Assembly: GCA_019637795.1 (NCBI GenBank)
Contig: JAHBUY010000003.1
Location: 629,409 to 693,408, forward strand
Origin: a bacterium
Lineage (GTDB): Bacteria; Desulfobacterota; Binatia; HRBIN30; CADEER01
DNA length: 64,000 nucleotides
Direction: 5' to 3'
A program made the position numbers and the translations under genes. The notes under the pieces are model-generated. The model did not search any database. It was not told the DNA's origin and was given only the letters and a program-made list of their open reading frames with translations. This document shows positions 44,000-54,457 of the stretch, piece after piece (positions within the stretch are counted from its first letter, which is position 1; each line of letters opens with the position of its first letter).

Positions 44000-46900
44000 A
44001 TGAGCTGCGTCGTCATCACCATCGTCATCGCCTGGGTCCTCGCGCTGTCGGCGCCCGGCCCGGCTCGAGCCGACGTCTGCCTCGGCGACTGCGTCGGCCG
44101 CGCCGGCGTGGGGGCCGACGACCTGCGCGCCGGCGTGACCGCGATCTTCGATCCCGGCGCGGCTGGGGTCTGCGTCGCCGCGTTCGATCGCGACCCCGAC
44201 GGCCGCGTCACCGCCGCCGAGCTGGTGGCCGCCGTCATCGCCGCGCAGAGCGGCTGCGGCGAATCGTCGGCGCGCTGCGCCGCCCTCGCCGCGCCGCTCG
44301 CCGTGCCCGACGACGACGCGGACGGGGTCGCCAGCGACCTGGTCGTCGCCGATCCCGCCGCGGTGACGACGCTGTCGGTGTCGCTGCGCATCGCCCACAC
44401 CTGGGTCGGCGACCTGCGCGCGGTGCTCACGCACCTCGACAGCGGCCGCGCGGTGCTGCTGCTCGATCGCCCCGGCGAGCCGGCCGAGCCGGTCGGCTGC
44501 AGCGCCGACGACGTCGACTGCACCCTCGCCGACGACGCGGCGCTCGCCGCCGAGGACCAGTGCGCCGACACGCCCCCGGCGCTGGCCGGCCGCCTGCGTC
44601 CAGCCGAACCGCTGGCGGCCTTCGCCGGCGAGCCGCTCGCCGGGACGTGGCGGCTGCAGGTGGCCGACCTCGCGCCGGGCGACAGTGGCGCGCTGCAGGG
44701 CTGGTGCCTGGAGGCCGCAGCGGCGCCGCCGGCGACGCCGACCCACACCGCGACCGCGGCGGCGCCGACCCGCACCGCCACCCCGACCCGGCCGGCCGCC
44801 ACCCCGACCGCGACGCCGAGCAGCGGCGCCTCGCCGACGCCCACGATCCCGGCCACGCCGACGGTCGCCGCGTCGCTCACGCCGACGCCCACGCGCGTGC
44901 CGACCGCTCCCGGCACCGCCACCGCGACGCCGACCAACCCGCCCGGCAACCTGATCGACCTCGCCATCGGCGGTCGCGTCGCCACCGACGTCGGCGCGGT
45001 GGTCGAGGTCCTGCCCGGCAGCGGCCAGGGCGTGGTGGCGATCGCCGCCACCGTCGGTGGCGCCGCCGGTTTCACCGACGAACGCGGCCTCGTCGTGTCG
45101 CGCGAGTACGACGTCGTCGCCACCGGCGCCGCGGCGGCGCAACTCTCCGGGCCGCTGCTGACGCTGCCGGTGGACGCGTCGGTGATCGAGGGGCCTGTCG
45201 ACCCCGACGGTTTCTACGCCGAGACGTTCGATGCCGCCAGCCAGCAGTGGGTCGCCGTCGACGGCATGCCGCGCTACGACGCCGCCCACGGGGCGGTGAC
45301 CTTCCAGGCGCCGCACCTGTCGCCCTACCGCCTGCGCCTGATCGCCAGCGGCGGTCCCCACGTCTTCCTCTACGGCTGGACGGCTCCCAGCGGCCACTTC
45401 CGCCTCCTTTTCTACTGTCGCACCAAGGAGCCCTGCCAGCTCCCCGCCGACGGCGACCCGGCAGTCCTACCGATCTATCCGCGCGCGGATGCGGACTGGG
45501 CCGCGGTGGGCGGCGGCCACGCCGGCGATCCGGAGGTGCCCGACTACCTCGAGGACCTCGCCCAGGCGCTGGAGGATGGCCTCGCCGCGCTGTTGGCCAT
45601 CAAGACCTCGACCGGCGCGGCGCTCTTCGCGACGCCGTCCTACCCGCTCCCGGTCGTGGTCACCCACACGCCGGACGCCAGCGGCGATTCGCCGCTGGGC
45701 GGTCCGCTCCGCATCAACGCCCGCCTGAGCGACTGGAACGAGATGCGCACCACGGCGCCGCACGAGCTCGTCCACGTCCTCGCCGACCAGCACTACACCA
45801 TCCTCGGCGCGGTGCTGAACCGGTGGTACTTCGAGGCCATCGCCAACCTCTGGGCGGCGCGCGCCGCCCGCCTCTCGCGCGCCGAGGCGGTGACGTACTA
45901 CCGGCGCGAGATGGCCACGTACCTGCGCGTGCCGCTCACCCAGTCGGACGAGGGCAGCTACTACGCGGCGGCCGACTTCCTCGACTGGCTGGAGACCCAG
46001 GTCGGCGCGCCGCTCGCCGCCGACGTCGTCGCCGCCGACTACACGCGCGACATCGACGGCCTCGCCGCGCTCCTCGCCGCGAGCCACGGCCGCACGCTCG
46101 ACTCGCTGTTCTTCGAATACGCGCGCCTGGCCACCGTCGGCGCCTACGATCTCAAGCCCGGCTATCTCTACCAGATCGTCCCGGGCCAGCTCTTCCAGGT
46201 GCTGACGCCCGATCAGCGCGGCTGGCGCGTCCAGTTCAACCAGTTCAACCACAGCGTGCGCGCCCTGAGCCTGCGCACCTCGATCGCCCGGCCGGGACTG
46301 CTCGTCGCCGTCGCCGAGCGCGAGCTCCACGACGCGCTGCGCGGCCTGACGACCTTCTCCTACGCCAGCCAGGCGGTCGGTCCGGTGGCGGACATCGACG
46401 CCTTTCTCGAAGCGGGGCTCGCCGCCGGCCAGCCGGTGACGGTGAAGAACTTCGGCGCGCCGATGACCAGCGGCGTCGACGCCACCATCCTCGACCAGAT
46501 CGTCGTCACGGGCGAGCAGTACCGCCCCGTCGGCGAGGACCCGCACGTGTTCGACTTCTACTTCCTCGAGGCGCCGCAGGCGACCGCGCCCGCCATGGGG
46601 CGCGTGACGTGGACGTTCGACGACCGCGGCATCCCGCCGCTGGGGTTCCTGCAGACGCCCTACGTCGCCGGCTTCAACGTCTACAGTCGCGGCGAGCGGG
46701 TGAACCCCGACCGCATCGATCCGGCGGCGCGGCAGTACGAGAACCCCGCGCTCGTCGACGGCTGCGGCGCGCGGGTCACGGTCGAGGACCGTTACGGCAC
46801 CGAGTGGCCGGACCCCGCCGCGCTGCAGCTCGCCGCTCCGTCGGGCTCCGCCCTCTGCTGTGGACAGGGCACGGCCTGCCGCCTCGCGCCGTGCGCCACC

Positions 46901-47131
46901 GGCGGCGCCATTCCGCACGCCTGGACGATCACCGGGGGCCTCCTCCCGCCGGGGTTCGTGCTCGACGGCACCACCGGCGAGATCGCCGGCACCGTCGGCG
47001 TCGAGGAGCGCGAGTACACCGTCACCCTGCAGGTGCGCGACGCCGCCGGCGCCACCGCCGACTACACGGCGACCATCCTCCACTGCGGCGACTTCAACGG
47101 CTTCCGCTGCACGGTGGAGTGCCTGTACTGA
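44000..47131 (+). CDS. large secreted putative metallopeptidase with EF-hand-like, P-domain and Ig-like modules
   Basis: 1043-aa exported protein. Signal peptide 1-25; a Cys-framed dockerin-like pair (about 26-80) whose second loop is DRDPDGRVTAAEL; a proprotein-convertase P-like domain (about 90-235, ending GTWRLQVADLAPGD and LQGWCLE); a Thr/Pro linker (about 238-315); a beta-rich region; then HELVH at 588-592 and Glu612 in WYFEA. The HExxH-19-E spacing equals that of thermolysin-type gluzincins, so a zinc peptidase is plausible though no family is recognised. The C-terminus carries an Ig-like (He_PIG) domain (TGGLLPPGFVLDGTTGEIAG). Secreted; substrate unknown. Confidence 0.75.
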   Translation: MSCVVITIVIAWVLALSAPGPARADVCLGDCVGRAGVGADDLRAGVTAIFDPGAAGVCVAAFDRDPDGRVTAAELVAAVIAAQSGCGESSARCAALAAPLAVPDDDADGVASDLVVADPAAVTTLSVSLRIAHTWVGDLRAVLTHLDSGRAVLLLDRPGEPAEPVGCSADDVDCTLADDAALAAEDQCADTPPALAGRLRPAEPLAAFAGEPLAGTWRLQVADLAPGDSGALQGWCLEAAAAPPATPTHTATAAAPTRTATPTRPAATPTATPSSGASPTPTIPATPTVAASLTPTPTRVPTAPGTATATPTNPPGNLIDLAIGGRVATDVGAVVEVLPGSGQGVVAIAATVGGAAGFTDERGLVVSREYDVVATGAAAAQLSGPLLTLPVDASVIEGPVDPDGFYAETFDAASQQWVAVDGMPRYDAAHGAVTFQAPHLSPYRLRLIASGGPHVFLYGWTAPSGHFRLLFYCRTKEPCQLPADGDPAVLPIYPRADADWAAVGGGHAGDPEVPDYLEDLAQALEDGLAALLAIKTSTGAALFATPSYPLPVVVTHTPDASGDSPLGGPLRINARLSDWNEMRTTAPHELVHVLADQHYTILGAVLNRWYFEAIANLWAARAARLSRAEAVTYYRREMATYLRVPLTQSDEGSYYAAADFLDWLETQVGAPLAADVVAADYTRDIDGLAALLAASHGRTLDSLFFEYARLATVGAYDLKPGYLYQIVPGQLFQVLTPDQRGWRVQFNQFNHSVRALSLRTSIARPGLLVAVAERELHDALRGLTTFSYASQAVGPVADIDAFLEAGLAAGQPVTVKNFGAPMTSGVDATILDQIVVTGEQYRPVGEDPHVFDFYFLEAPQATAPAMGRVTWTFDDRGIPPLGFLQTPYVAGFNVYSRGERVNPDRIDPAARQYENPALVDGCGARVTVEDRYGTEWPDPAALQLAAPSGSALCCGQGTACRLAPCATGGAIPHAWTITGGLLPPGFVLDGTTGEIAGTVGVEEREYTVTLQVRDAAGATADYTATILHCGDFNGFRCTVECLY

Positions 47132-47449
47132 CGGAGGGCGACCGACCGACGCCGGTTCGATGCGGCGGACCGTCGGGCGCATCCCGCAGACCGCGAGACC
47201 GCGTGCCGATCCGTGTCGGGTCGCAACGACACGCCCCCCGCCGGCCATTCCCGACGCTCTCGGCCGCGTTGGTGGCGTGCGGGTCCGAGTTGGAACGCCC
47301 GATTCGAGAAGTGAACGATCTGAACAACGATGTCGTCGGGCGTCCTCTGACCGGGGGCGTGCTTCCCGTCCGCGACAATCGCTCGCTCATTTCGCATTGG
47401 CTCTCCGATCGGCGCCGACGCGGCACGGAACGTGCCGGTCGGTGTTCAC
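47132..47449. other. 318-bp upstream region of the second large secreted-protein gene
   Basis: No gene is supported. Positions about 47290-47340 and 47385-47400 are AT-richer than their surroundings and may hold a promoter. No repeat or hairpin stands out. Confidence 0.35.
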
Positions 47450-50400
47450 ATGGGCTCAATCATGCTCGGGCCTCGAGCTCTCGCGGTCGGCGCCCTGCTC
47501 ATGGCGGCCGCTCCGGCGGCGGCCGTGACCCACGTGTGCGGGACCTTGACCGCCGACGCGACCTGGGTTGGCGGCGAGGTGTACGTGATGGACTGCACCG
47601 TCACCGTGCCCGCCGGCCGCACGCTGCGCGTCGAGCCGGGGGCGGTGGTGAAGCTCGGGCTGCGCGACTTCTTCGTCGACGGCGAGCTCATCGCCGCCGG
47701 CTCGCCCGCGGCGCCGGTGGTGTTCACCAGCCTCGAGGACGACGCCTGGGGCGGCGACACCAACGGCGACGGGCCGAGCGCCGGCCAGCCCGGCCAGTGG
47801 GCGGCGCTGACCTTCAACCCCGGCAGCCGCGGCCGCCTGAGCGACGCGATTCTCCAGTACGGCGGCGGCTTCTACTTCCACTACAGCTCGAAGGCGCTGC
47901 TGCGGAACTTCGGTGGCGACGTCGCGCTCGAGCGGGTGACGCTGCGCGGCAGCGCCGTGTACGGGCTGTACGCCGCGAGCCCGGTCAACGTCACGGAGAG
48001 CGTCGTCGGCGACAACGGCGACTGGGGCCTCTACTACGACGGCCTCGGCGACGGCGCGCCGCTGGCGATCGTCGACAACGTCTTCTCCGGGCCGTACCCG
48101 GGGCTGCTCCGGCTCGGCGGCGAACACGGCATGGTGACGCTGCGCGGCAACCGGATCGAGGGCGCGGCGAGCGGGTTCTCGCTGCGCGGCGAGCTGCGCG
48201 CGCCGCTGGAATGGGACAACGACCCGAGCTTCGTGATGATCGTCTCCAGCGACCTGCGGGTCGCCCCATCCGGCTCGTTGCGCCTGGCCCCCGGCAGCAT
48301 CGTCAAGCTCACCTTCGGCAGCTTCAACGGCGGCGAGCTGATCGTCGAGGGCACGCTCGAGGCGGCCGGCAGTCCCGAGGCGCCGGTGGTGTTCACCAGC
48401 CTGGAGGACGACGCCTGGGGCGGCGATACCAACGGCGACGGCGCGCTCACCGCGGCAGCCCCCGGCCAGTGGTCGGCGATCACCTTCGCCGCCGGCAGCC
48501 GCGGGCGCATCAGCGATGCGATCATCCGCTACGGCGGCGGCTACTACTTCCACTACAGTTCGAAGGCGCTGATCCGTGCCTTCAGCGACGATGTCGTGCT
48601 CGACGGCGTCGAGCTGTCGGGCAGCGGCCGCTACGGCATCTATGCCGAGAACGGCCCCATGCTGGTGCGCCGCGGTCGGATCACCGACAACGCCGAGCAC
48701 GCGGTCTTCAACCAGACGCCGGCGCTGGCCGTCGACGCCCGCCGCTGCTGGTGGGGCGACCCGAGCGGCCCGGCGCATCCGACCAGGAATCCGGCGGGCC
48801 AGGGCGGACGGGTCAGCGACGGCGTGCTGTTCTTCCCCTGGGCGGTGGACGAACAGGGCACGCTGGCGACCCAGGTACTGCTCGGCGGGCCGAGCCGCGT
48901 CAGTCCCGGCGATACCGTGGACTATGCGGTGTCGTACTTCGCCGGCGAGGCGATCGACGACGCGGTGCTGAAGGTCGCGCTGCCGGCCGGCGCCGAGTAC
49001 GTCGCCGGCGACGGCGTGTTCTGGGCCCGCAACGGGGAGGTGTTCTGGACGCTCGGCGACCTGGCACCGTTCAGCGAAGGTATCCGGTCGGTGCGCCTGC
49101 GCTTCCCCTGGGGCCTGTCGGAAGCCCGGCGCATCGCGCGCGGGCTGCTCGACGGCAGCAACGTCGACGGCGGCGGGCACGAATTCGACACCGCGCCGTA
49201 CTATGCCTACGCGCGCCCGCCGGCGGGCGCGGCGGAGACGCTGGACGCGGAACAGATCGCGCCGCTGATCGCCGCCCGGACCGACGTCGCCGCGATGGTC
49301 GACGCCGCCCGCGCCGCCGGTCTGACACTGATCGGCGGGGCGCGCTGGGCGCGCCAGGACCGCAGCTCCCTCGAGGCGCTGCTCATCGGCCCGTCCGAGA
49401 CGCGCAGCATCACCTGGGACGATGCCGGTCTGCTCGCCCTGGCGCTGCGCCCGGAGGGGGCCGTCATCGCCGACGCCAGCGGCGCCCTGCGCATCGACAG
49501 TGGCGACGGCGCCGTGACCGCCGACGGCGCGTGGGCGGAGGCCGGGCCCGCGGCGCCCGCCACGACGGCGGCGGAGGCGATCAGCAAAGGCGCCTGCCTC
49601 AACAACTGCATCGTCCAGGGCGGCATCTCCCTGGCCGAAACGGGTGGGCTGGCACCCCAGGCCGTCTCACCGCGCCTCGCGACCCAGCAGATCCTCAGCC
49701 GCCGCCTGTGGCCGACGCTGACCTCGAAGGCCTGCCAGACCATCTGCGCCCGCCTCGGCGACTGCGGCCTCTGCCTGCAGGCGCTGCTCGACGAGAAGCA
49801 GGGGCTGCCGGAGATCGAGGACCTGCTGTTCACCTGCAGCCGCGGCTGCGACGACGCCGGCACCCGGCGCACGGCGCGCTGCGACTACACCAGGCAGCTT
49901 CCGCCCCCCGAGCCGCCGCCGATCCTCGTCTGCGAGGGTGGAATCGCGGCGCACGGCGTCTCGGTGTCCGTCTTGCGCTGCGATCAGACCACCGGCGCCT
50001 GGCGACGCGAGCCGGGCCTGGCGTTCGAGTGCCTCTGCCTGGCGCAGGATTCGCGCGCCGAGGTGACGTGCACCCAGCAGGGCATCGGCGTCGCCTGCAG
50101 CACCGTGCCCGACCGGGCGACGAGCGCGACGCGCTGCGGCGACACCTACACGCCGCGCACCGTGGCGCAGGGCTACGAGGGCTACTGCACCGCGCGCCGC
50201 TTCACCGGCTACTGGGGCACGCCGCCGGCGGCCGCCGGCCTGGTGAGCGCCGCCGCGACGCTCGGCGAAGGGGACTGCTCCGAGGTGTCGACGACCGTGC
50301 GCGTGGCGCGCGATCCCAACGAGAAGGCTGGAGCCAGCGGCGACGTCGTCCCCGGCGACCTCCTCACGTACACGGTGGCGTTCGAGAACGAGGGCGCGGG

Positions 50401-51499
50401 GCGCGCCTACGGCGTCTACGTCGTCGACGATCTCAGTCCCCATCTCGACGAGAGCACCCTCGACCTGATGGGCGCCGGCACGTTCTATCCGACCACCCGC
50501 ACCATCCTCTGGGATGTCGGCGAGCTGGCGCCCAAGGGCGAGGCGGGCTCGACAGGCGAGCGTACGTTCACGGTTCGCGTCCGCGCCGACGCGGCGAGCG
50601 GCACCGTCATCGCCAACCAGGCGGTGGTCTACTTCCCCAGCGTGCCGGAGGAGACGGCGACCAACACCGTCGTCAACGCCGTGCAGCCCGTCGCCGCCAC
50701 GCCGCAGACGCTCGCCACCGACTACGCCACCCCGATCGCGATCACCCTGCGCGGGCGCGATGCCGCCGGCGCCGCGCTTGCCTTCGCCGTCGACCGCCAG
50801 CCCGCCAACGGCGTCCTCACCGGCACCCCCCCGAACCTGATGTACCTCCCGGAGGAGAACTTCGTCGGCCAGGACCGCTTGACGTTCACCGCCAGCAACG
50901 GCGTCAGCGAGAGCCTCCCGGCCGCCGTCATCATCGTCGTGCAGCCGTCCCCGGCCGACGTCCGCCCGCCGCAGGTGGTCTGGACCTATCCTCCCGACGG
51001 GGCCGCGTGGCCCGCTCCGCCAACGGCGCCGCTGTTGAGCGATGCCAGCGGGCCCCTGTACGGGCCGGCGCTGGCGATCGGCTTCTCCGAGCTCATGGAC
51101 GCCGCCACCATCGACGCCGACTCCTTCGCGGTCCGCGACCAGCGCGGCCGCCCGATCGAGGCGCAGGTCTCGTGGGACGCCGCGGCCTACCGCGCCCTGT
51201 TGGCGCCGCGCGCGCCGTGGGAGCGCGGGCGCTACACGGCGACCGTCACGGATGCGGCGCGGGACGCCAGCGGCAACCCGCTGCCGGCGGCGTACGCGTG
51301 GACCTTCCGTGTCGGCGAATGCGTCGGCGACTGCAACGGCGACGGCATGGTGTCGATCGACGAGCTGATCCGCGGCGTCAACATCGCCCTCGGCAGCCAG
51401 CCGGTCGCCGCGTGTCCGTCCTTCGACGCCAACGGCAGCGGCACCGTCGACATCGCCGAGCTGATCACCGCCGTCAACGCCGCCCTCGCCGGCTGCTGA
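47450..51499 (+). CDS. giant secreted protein with beta-helix repeats, DUF11, Ig-like modules and dockerin-like tail
   Basis: 1349 aa. Signal peptide to about residue 25. Two near-identical beta-helix blocks (about 55-185 and 275-400), each with VVFTSLEDDAWGGDTNGDG and YFHYSSKAL. A domain with two Cys-rich clusters covers about 700-950. A DUF11-like domain (about 950-1080: DPNEKAG, LTYTVAFENEGAGRAYGVYV), a cadherin/Ig-like module (about 1085-1165) and an SbsA-like Ig domain (about 1170-1285, ending AWTFRVGECVGD) follow. The C-terminal 60 residues are a dockerin-like EF-hand pair (GDCNGDGMVSIDEL; DANGSGTVDIAEL) closed by Cys. It probably sits at the cell surface or in a matrix. Start ATG 47450 or 47462. 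Confidence 0.8.
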   Translation: MGSIMLGPRALAVGALLMAAAPAAAVTHVCGTLTADATWVGGEVYVMDCTVTVPAGRTLRVEPGAVVKLGLRDFFVDGELIAAGSPAAPVVFTSLEDDAWGGDTNGDGPSAGQPGQWAALTFNPGSRGRLSDAILQYGGGFYFHYSSKALLRNFGGDVALERVTLRGSAVYGLYAASPVNVTESVVGDNGDWGLYYDGLGDGAPLAIVDNVFSGPYPGLLRLGGEHGMVTLRGNRIEGAASGFSLRGELRAPLEWDNDPSFVMIVSSDLRVAPSGSLRLAPGSIVKLTFGSFNGGELIVEGTLEAAGSPEAPVVFTSLEDDAWGGDTNGDGALTAAAPGQWSAITFAAGSRGRISDAIIRYGGGYYFHYSSKALIRAFSDDVVLDGVELSGSGRYGIYAENGPMLVRRGRITDNAEHAVFNQTPALAVDARRCWWGDPSGPAHPTRNPAGQGGRVSDGVLFFPWAVDEQGTLATQVLLGGPSRVSPGDTVDYAVSYFAGEAIDDAVLKVALPAGAEYVAGDGVFWARNGEVFWTLGDLAPFSEGIRSVRLRFPWGLSEARRIARGLLDGSNVDGGGHEFDTAPYYAYARPPAGAAETLDAEQIAPLIAARTDVAAMVDAARAAGLTLIGGARWARQDRSSLEALLIGPSETRSITWDDAGLLALALRPEGAVIADASGALRIDSGDGAVTADGAWAEAGPAAPATTAAEAISKGACLNNCIVQGGISLAETGGLAPQAVSPRLATQQILSRRLWPTLTSKACQTICARLGDCGLCLQALLDEKQGLPEIEDLLFTCSRGCDDAGTRRTARCDYTRQLPPPEPPPILVCEGGIAAHGVSVSVLRCDQTTGAWRREPGLAFECLCLAQDSRAEVTCTQQGIGVACSTVPDRATSATRCGDTYTPRTVAQGYEGYCTARRFTGYWGTPPAAAGLVSAAATLGEGDCSEVSTTVRVARDPNEKAGASGDVVPGDLLTYTVAFENEGAGRAYGVYVVDDLSPHLDESTLDLMGAGTFYPTTRTILWDVGELAPKGEAGSTGERTFTVRVRADAASGTVIANQAVVYFPSVPEETATNTVVNAVQPVAATPQTLATDYATPIAITLRGRDAAGAALAFAVDRQPANGVLTGTPPNLMYLPEENFVGQDRLTFTASNGVSESLPAAVIIVVQPSPADVRPPQVVWTYPPDGAAWPAPPTAPLLSDASGPLYGPALAIGFSELMDAATIDADSFAVRDQRGRPIEAQVSWDAAAYRALLAPRAPWERGRYTATVTDAARDASGNPLPAAYAWTFRVGECVGDCNGDGMVSIDELIRGVNIALGSQPVAACPSFDANGSGTVDIAELITAVNAALAGC

Positions 51500-51538
51500 A
51501 CGGACGCCGAGGGCAACCCTGGCGAACGCGCGGGGGGC

Positions 51539-51558
51539 GCGGGTGCCACAGCGCCCGC
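51539..51558 (+). terminator. hairpin after the giant dockerin-like gene
   Basis: GCGGGTGC (51539-51546) and GCGCCCGC (51551-51558) form an 8-bp stem with a CACA loop, 40 bp past the stop. Likely a factor-independent or stabilising hairpin, without a long T-run. A related G-rich sequence occurs after the dockerin remnant at 58948. Confidence 0.45.
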
Positions 51559-51730
51559 AATGTCCCATCGATGCCACCCGCCGCCGGCCGTCGCCGGCGC
51601 CGTCCGTCCAACTCCGCGCTCCATGCGCACCTCCCGTGCCCCCCCGGACATCAGCCGCGCCCGCGCGAGACGAACCGGATGCGGCCGCCGTTGCGCGCCG
51701 AGACTGCTCCATGGCAGTCAGCGCCCTACC

Positions 51731-54457
51731 ATGACGCCGGAGCAGGAGGCTCGCCAGCAGATCGACGCCCTGCTGGAGGCGTGCGGCTGGGCGGTGCAGG
51801 ACTACCGGCGCTACGATCCGTCGCAAGGCCCGGGCGTCGCCCTGCGCGAGGCGCCGATGAAGGCCGGCTTCGCCGACTACCTGCTCATCGCCAACCGCCG
51901 GCCGGTGGGCATCATCGAGGCGAAGAAGCCGGGCACCCACCTCAGCGGCGTGGTCGAGCAGTCGGCGTTCTACGGCCAGAACCTGCCGGATCTGTTCCAG
52001 GGCAGCGCGCCGCTGCGCTTCTACTACGAGTCGACCGGCGTCGAGACCTTCTTCCGCGACGCCGCCGATCCGGCGCCGCGCTCGCGCCGCGTCTTCGCCT
52101 TCCATCGCCCGGAGACGCTGGCGGAGTGGCAGGCGCGCCCCGACACCCTGCGCGCCCGCTTGCAGCGCCTGCCGCCGCTCGCCACCGCCGGCATGCGCGC
52201 CTGTCAGGTGGAGGCGATCACGGCATTGGAACGGTCGCTCGCCGCCGACCAGCCGCGGTCGCTGATCCAGATGGCGACCGGCGCCGGCAAGACCTTCACC
52301 GCCTGCGCCTTCACCTACCGGTTGATCGCCCACGCGGGAGCGCGCCGCGTGCTGTTCCTGGTCGATCGCGCCAACCTCGGCCGCCAGGCGAAGACCGAGT
52401 TCGAGCAGTTCACCGTCCCCGACAGCGGCCGCAAGCTCACCGAGCTGTACAACGTCCAGCACCTGCTCTCGAACGCCCTCGATCCGGTGTGCCGGGTCAC
52501 CATCTGCACCATCCAGCGCCTGTACTCGATGCTGCGCGGCGAGGAGCTGGCCGAGGACATCGACGAGGTCTCCGGCTTCGAGCTCGCCGCCGCCGACGGC
52601 CGCCCGCGCGAGGTGCGCTACAACCCAGCGCTGCCGATCGAGACCTTCGACGTCATCGTCACCGACGAGTGCCACCGCTCGATCTACAACCTGTGGCGCC
52701 AGGTGCTGGAGTATTTCGACGCCCACCTGATCGGCCTCACGGCGACGCCGTCGAAGCAGACCATCGGCTTCTTCAACCAGAACCTGGTGATGGAGTACGG
52801 CCACGACCGCGCCGTCACCGACCGGGTCAACGTCGGCTACGACGTCTACCGTATCCGCACCGCGGTCACGGAGCAGGGCGCGACCGTGGAGAAGGGCTAC
52901 TACGTCGATCGGCGCAGCCGGGAGACCCGCGCCCTGCGCTGGGAGCGGCTGGACGAGGACCTCACCTACGCCGCCGCCGAGCTCGACCGCTCGGTGGTGG
53001 TGCCGTCGCAGATCCGCACCGTGCTGGAGACCTTCCGCGACGCCCTCGCCGGCGAGCTCTTCCCCGGCCGCGCCCTGGTGCCGAAGACCTTGATCTTCGC
53101 CAAGGACGACTCGCACGCCGAGGACGTCGTCCACATCTGCCGCGAGGTGTTCGGGCGCGGCAACGACTTCTGCAAGAAGATCACCTACAAGGCCTACAAT
53201 CCGGAGACGCGGCGCTACGAGAAGTCCGAGCACCTGATCCAGGAGTTTCGTACCTCGCCGCATCTGCGCATCGCCGTGACGGTCGACATGATCGCCACCG
53301 GCACCGACATCAAGCCGCTGGAGTGCCTGCTCTTCCTGCGCGACGTGCGCAGCCGCGTCTACTTCGAGCAGATGAAGGGCCGCGGCACGCGCGTGCTGTC
53401 GCCCACCGAGCTGCAGGCGGTGAGCGGCGCCGACGCCCGGGTGAAGGACCACTTCGTCATCGTCGACGCCGTCGGCGTCTGCGAGAGCGACAAGACCGAC
53501 TCGCGCCCGCTCGACCGCCAGCCGACGGTGAAGCTCGACAAGCTCCTGCTCGGCGTCGCCCTCGGCAAGCGCGACGAGGACGCGCTCACCACCCTCGCCG
53601 CCCGCCTGGCGCGCCTCGACTGCGCCCTCGACCCGGGGCAGCGCCGCCAGATCGCCGCGGTAGCCGGCGCCCCGCCCGCCGCGCTCTCCGCCACCCTGCT
53701 GCGCGCCGTCGATCCCGACGCCGTCGCCGAGCGCGCCGGCGGGGGCGCCGACGAGGCCCGCCTCGCCGCCGCTCGCGCCGAGCTGATCGCCGCCGCCTGC
53801 GCGCCCTTCGAGCGCCCCGCCGTGCGCGACGCCCTGCTCGAGCTCAAGCGGGTGACCGAGCAGACTATCGACGTCGTCACCCGCGATCGGGTCACCGAGC
53901 GCGGCTTCAGCGCCGCCGCCCGCGAGCAGGCCGAGCGGCACGTGCAATCGTTCCGCGCCTACATCGACCAGCACCGCGCGGAGATCGCCGCCCTGCAGAT
54001 CCTCTACAGCCGCCCGTACGCGCAGCGCCTCACCGAGGCCGCCCTCAAAGAGCTGGAACAGAAGCTCGCCGCCGCCGACGCCCAGTGGACCCCCGAGCGC
54101 CTCGCCGACGCCTACCGGCAACTGCGGCCCGACCGCGTCCGCGGCCAACTGCGCCGCTTCACCGACCTGGTGTCGCTGGTCCGCTTCGCCCTCGAACAGG
54201 AGCCCGTCCTCGAGCCCTTCGCCGCCCACGTCGAACGCCGCTTCGCCGAGTGGCTGGCGGCGAAATCCGCCGCCGGCGTGACGTTCACAGCCGACCAGCG
54301 CGCCTGGCTGGAGAAGATGCGCGACTACGTCATCGCCTCGGGGTCAGTGGATCGCGACCACCTCGAAGCCGACAACGTCCTGGGCCCGATGTACGGCACG
54401 TTTGGCGAACGGCTGTGGGCGCTGATGGACGAGCTCAACCTGGCGCTGGCGGCATGA
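51731..54457 (+). CDS. hsdR: type I restriction enzyme, R (motor/nuclease) subunit
   Basis: 908 aa. N-terminal nuclease domain with Asp and GIIEAKK (near residue 63, PD-ExK type). Then a superfamily 2 motor: Walker A MATGAGKT (near 181), DECH box (near 310), LTATPSK, and the late helicase motif FEQMKGRGTR. The C-terminal part is helical. It translocates DNA and cuts when the site is unmethylated. ATG 51731 has a weak ribosome-binding site. It overlaps hsdS by 4 bp and is the first gene of a five-gene operon with the unusual order R-S-X-PIN-M. Confidence 0.95.
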   Translation: MTPEQEARQQIDALLEACGWAVQDYRRYDPSQGPGVALREAPMKAGFADYLLIANRRPVGIIEAKKPGTHLSGVVEQSAFYGQNLPDLFQGSAPLRFYYESTGVETFFRDAADPAPRSRRVFAFHRPETLAEWQARPDTLRARLQRLPPLATAGMRACQVEAITALERSLAADQPRSLIQMATGAGKTFTACAFTYRLIAHAGARRVLFLVDRANLGRQAKTEFEQFTVPDSGRKLTELYNVQHLLSNALDPVCRVTICTIQRLYSMLRGEELAEDIDEVSGFELAAADGRPREVRYNPALPIETFDVIVTDECHRSIYNLWRQVLEYFDAHLIGLTATPSKQTIGFFNQNLVMEYGHDRAVTDRVNVGYDVYRIRTAVTEQGATVEKGYYVDRRSRETRALRWERLDEDLTYAAAELDRSVVVPSQIRTVLETFRDALAGELFPGRALVPKTLIFAKDDSHAEDVVHICREVFGRGNDFCKKITYKAYNPETRRYEKSEHLIQEFRTSPHLRIAVTVDMIATGTDIKPLECLLFLRDVRSRVYFEQMKGRGTRVLSPTELQAVSGADARVKDHFVIVDAVGVCESDKTDSRPLDRQPTVKLDKLLLGVALGKRDEDALTTLAARLARLDCALDPGQRRQIAAVAGAPPAALSATLLRAVDPDAVAERAGGGADEARLAAARAELIAAACAPFERPAVRDALLELKRVTEQTIDVVTRDRVTERGFSAAAREQAERHVQSFRAYIDQHRAEIAALQILYSRPYAQRLTEAALKELEQKLAAADAQWTPERLADAYRQLRPDRVRGQLRRFTDLVSLVRFALEQEPVLEPFAAHVERRFAEWLAAKSAAGVTFTADQRAWLEKMRDYVIASGSVDRDHLEADNVLGPMYGTFGERLWALMDELNLALAA

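Noticed and set aside
49667-54229. A 1520-codon open frame antisense to the giant dockerin gene and hsdR
   Set aside because: Composition is Ala/Arg/Gly/Val-rich with no domain, and it spans two clearly coded genes and an intergenic hairpin on the other strand.
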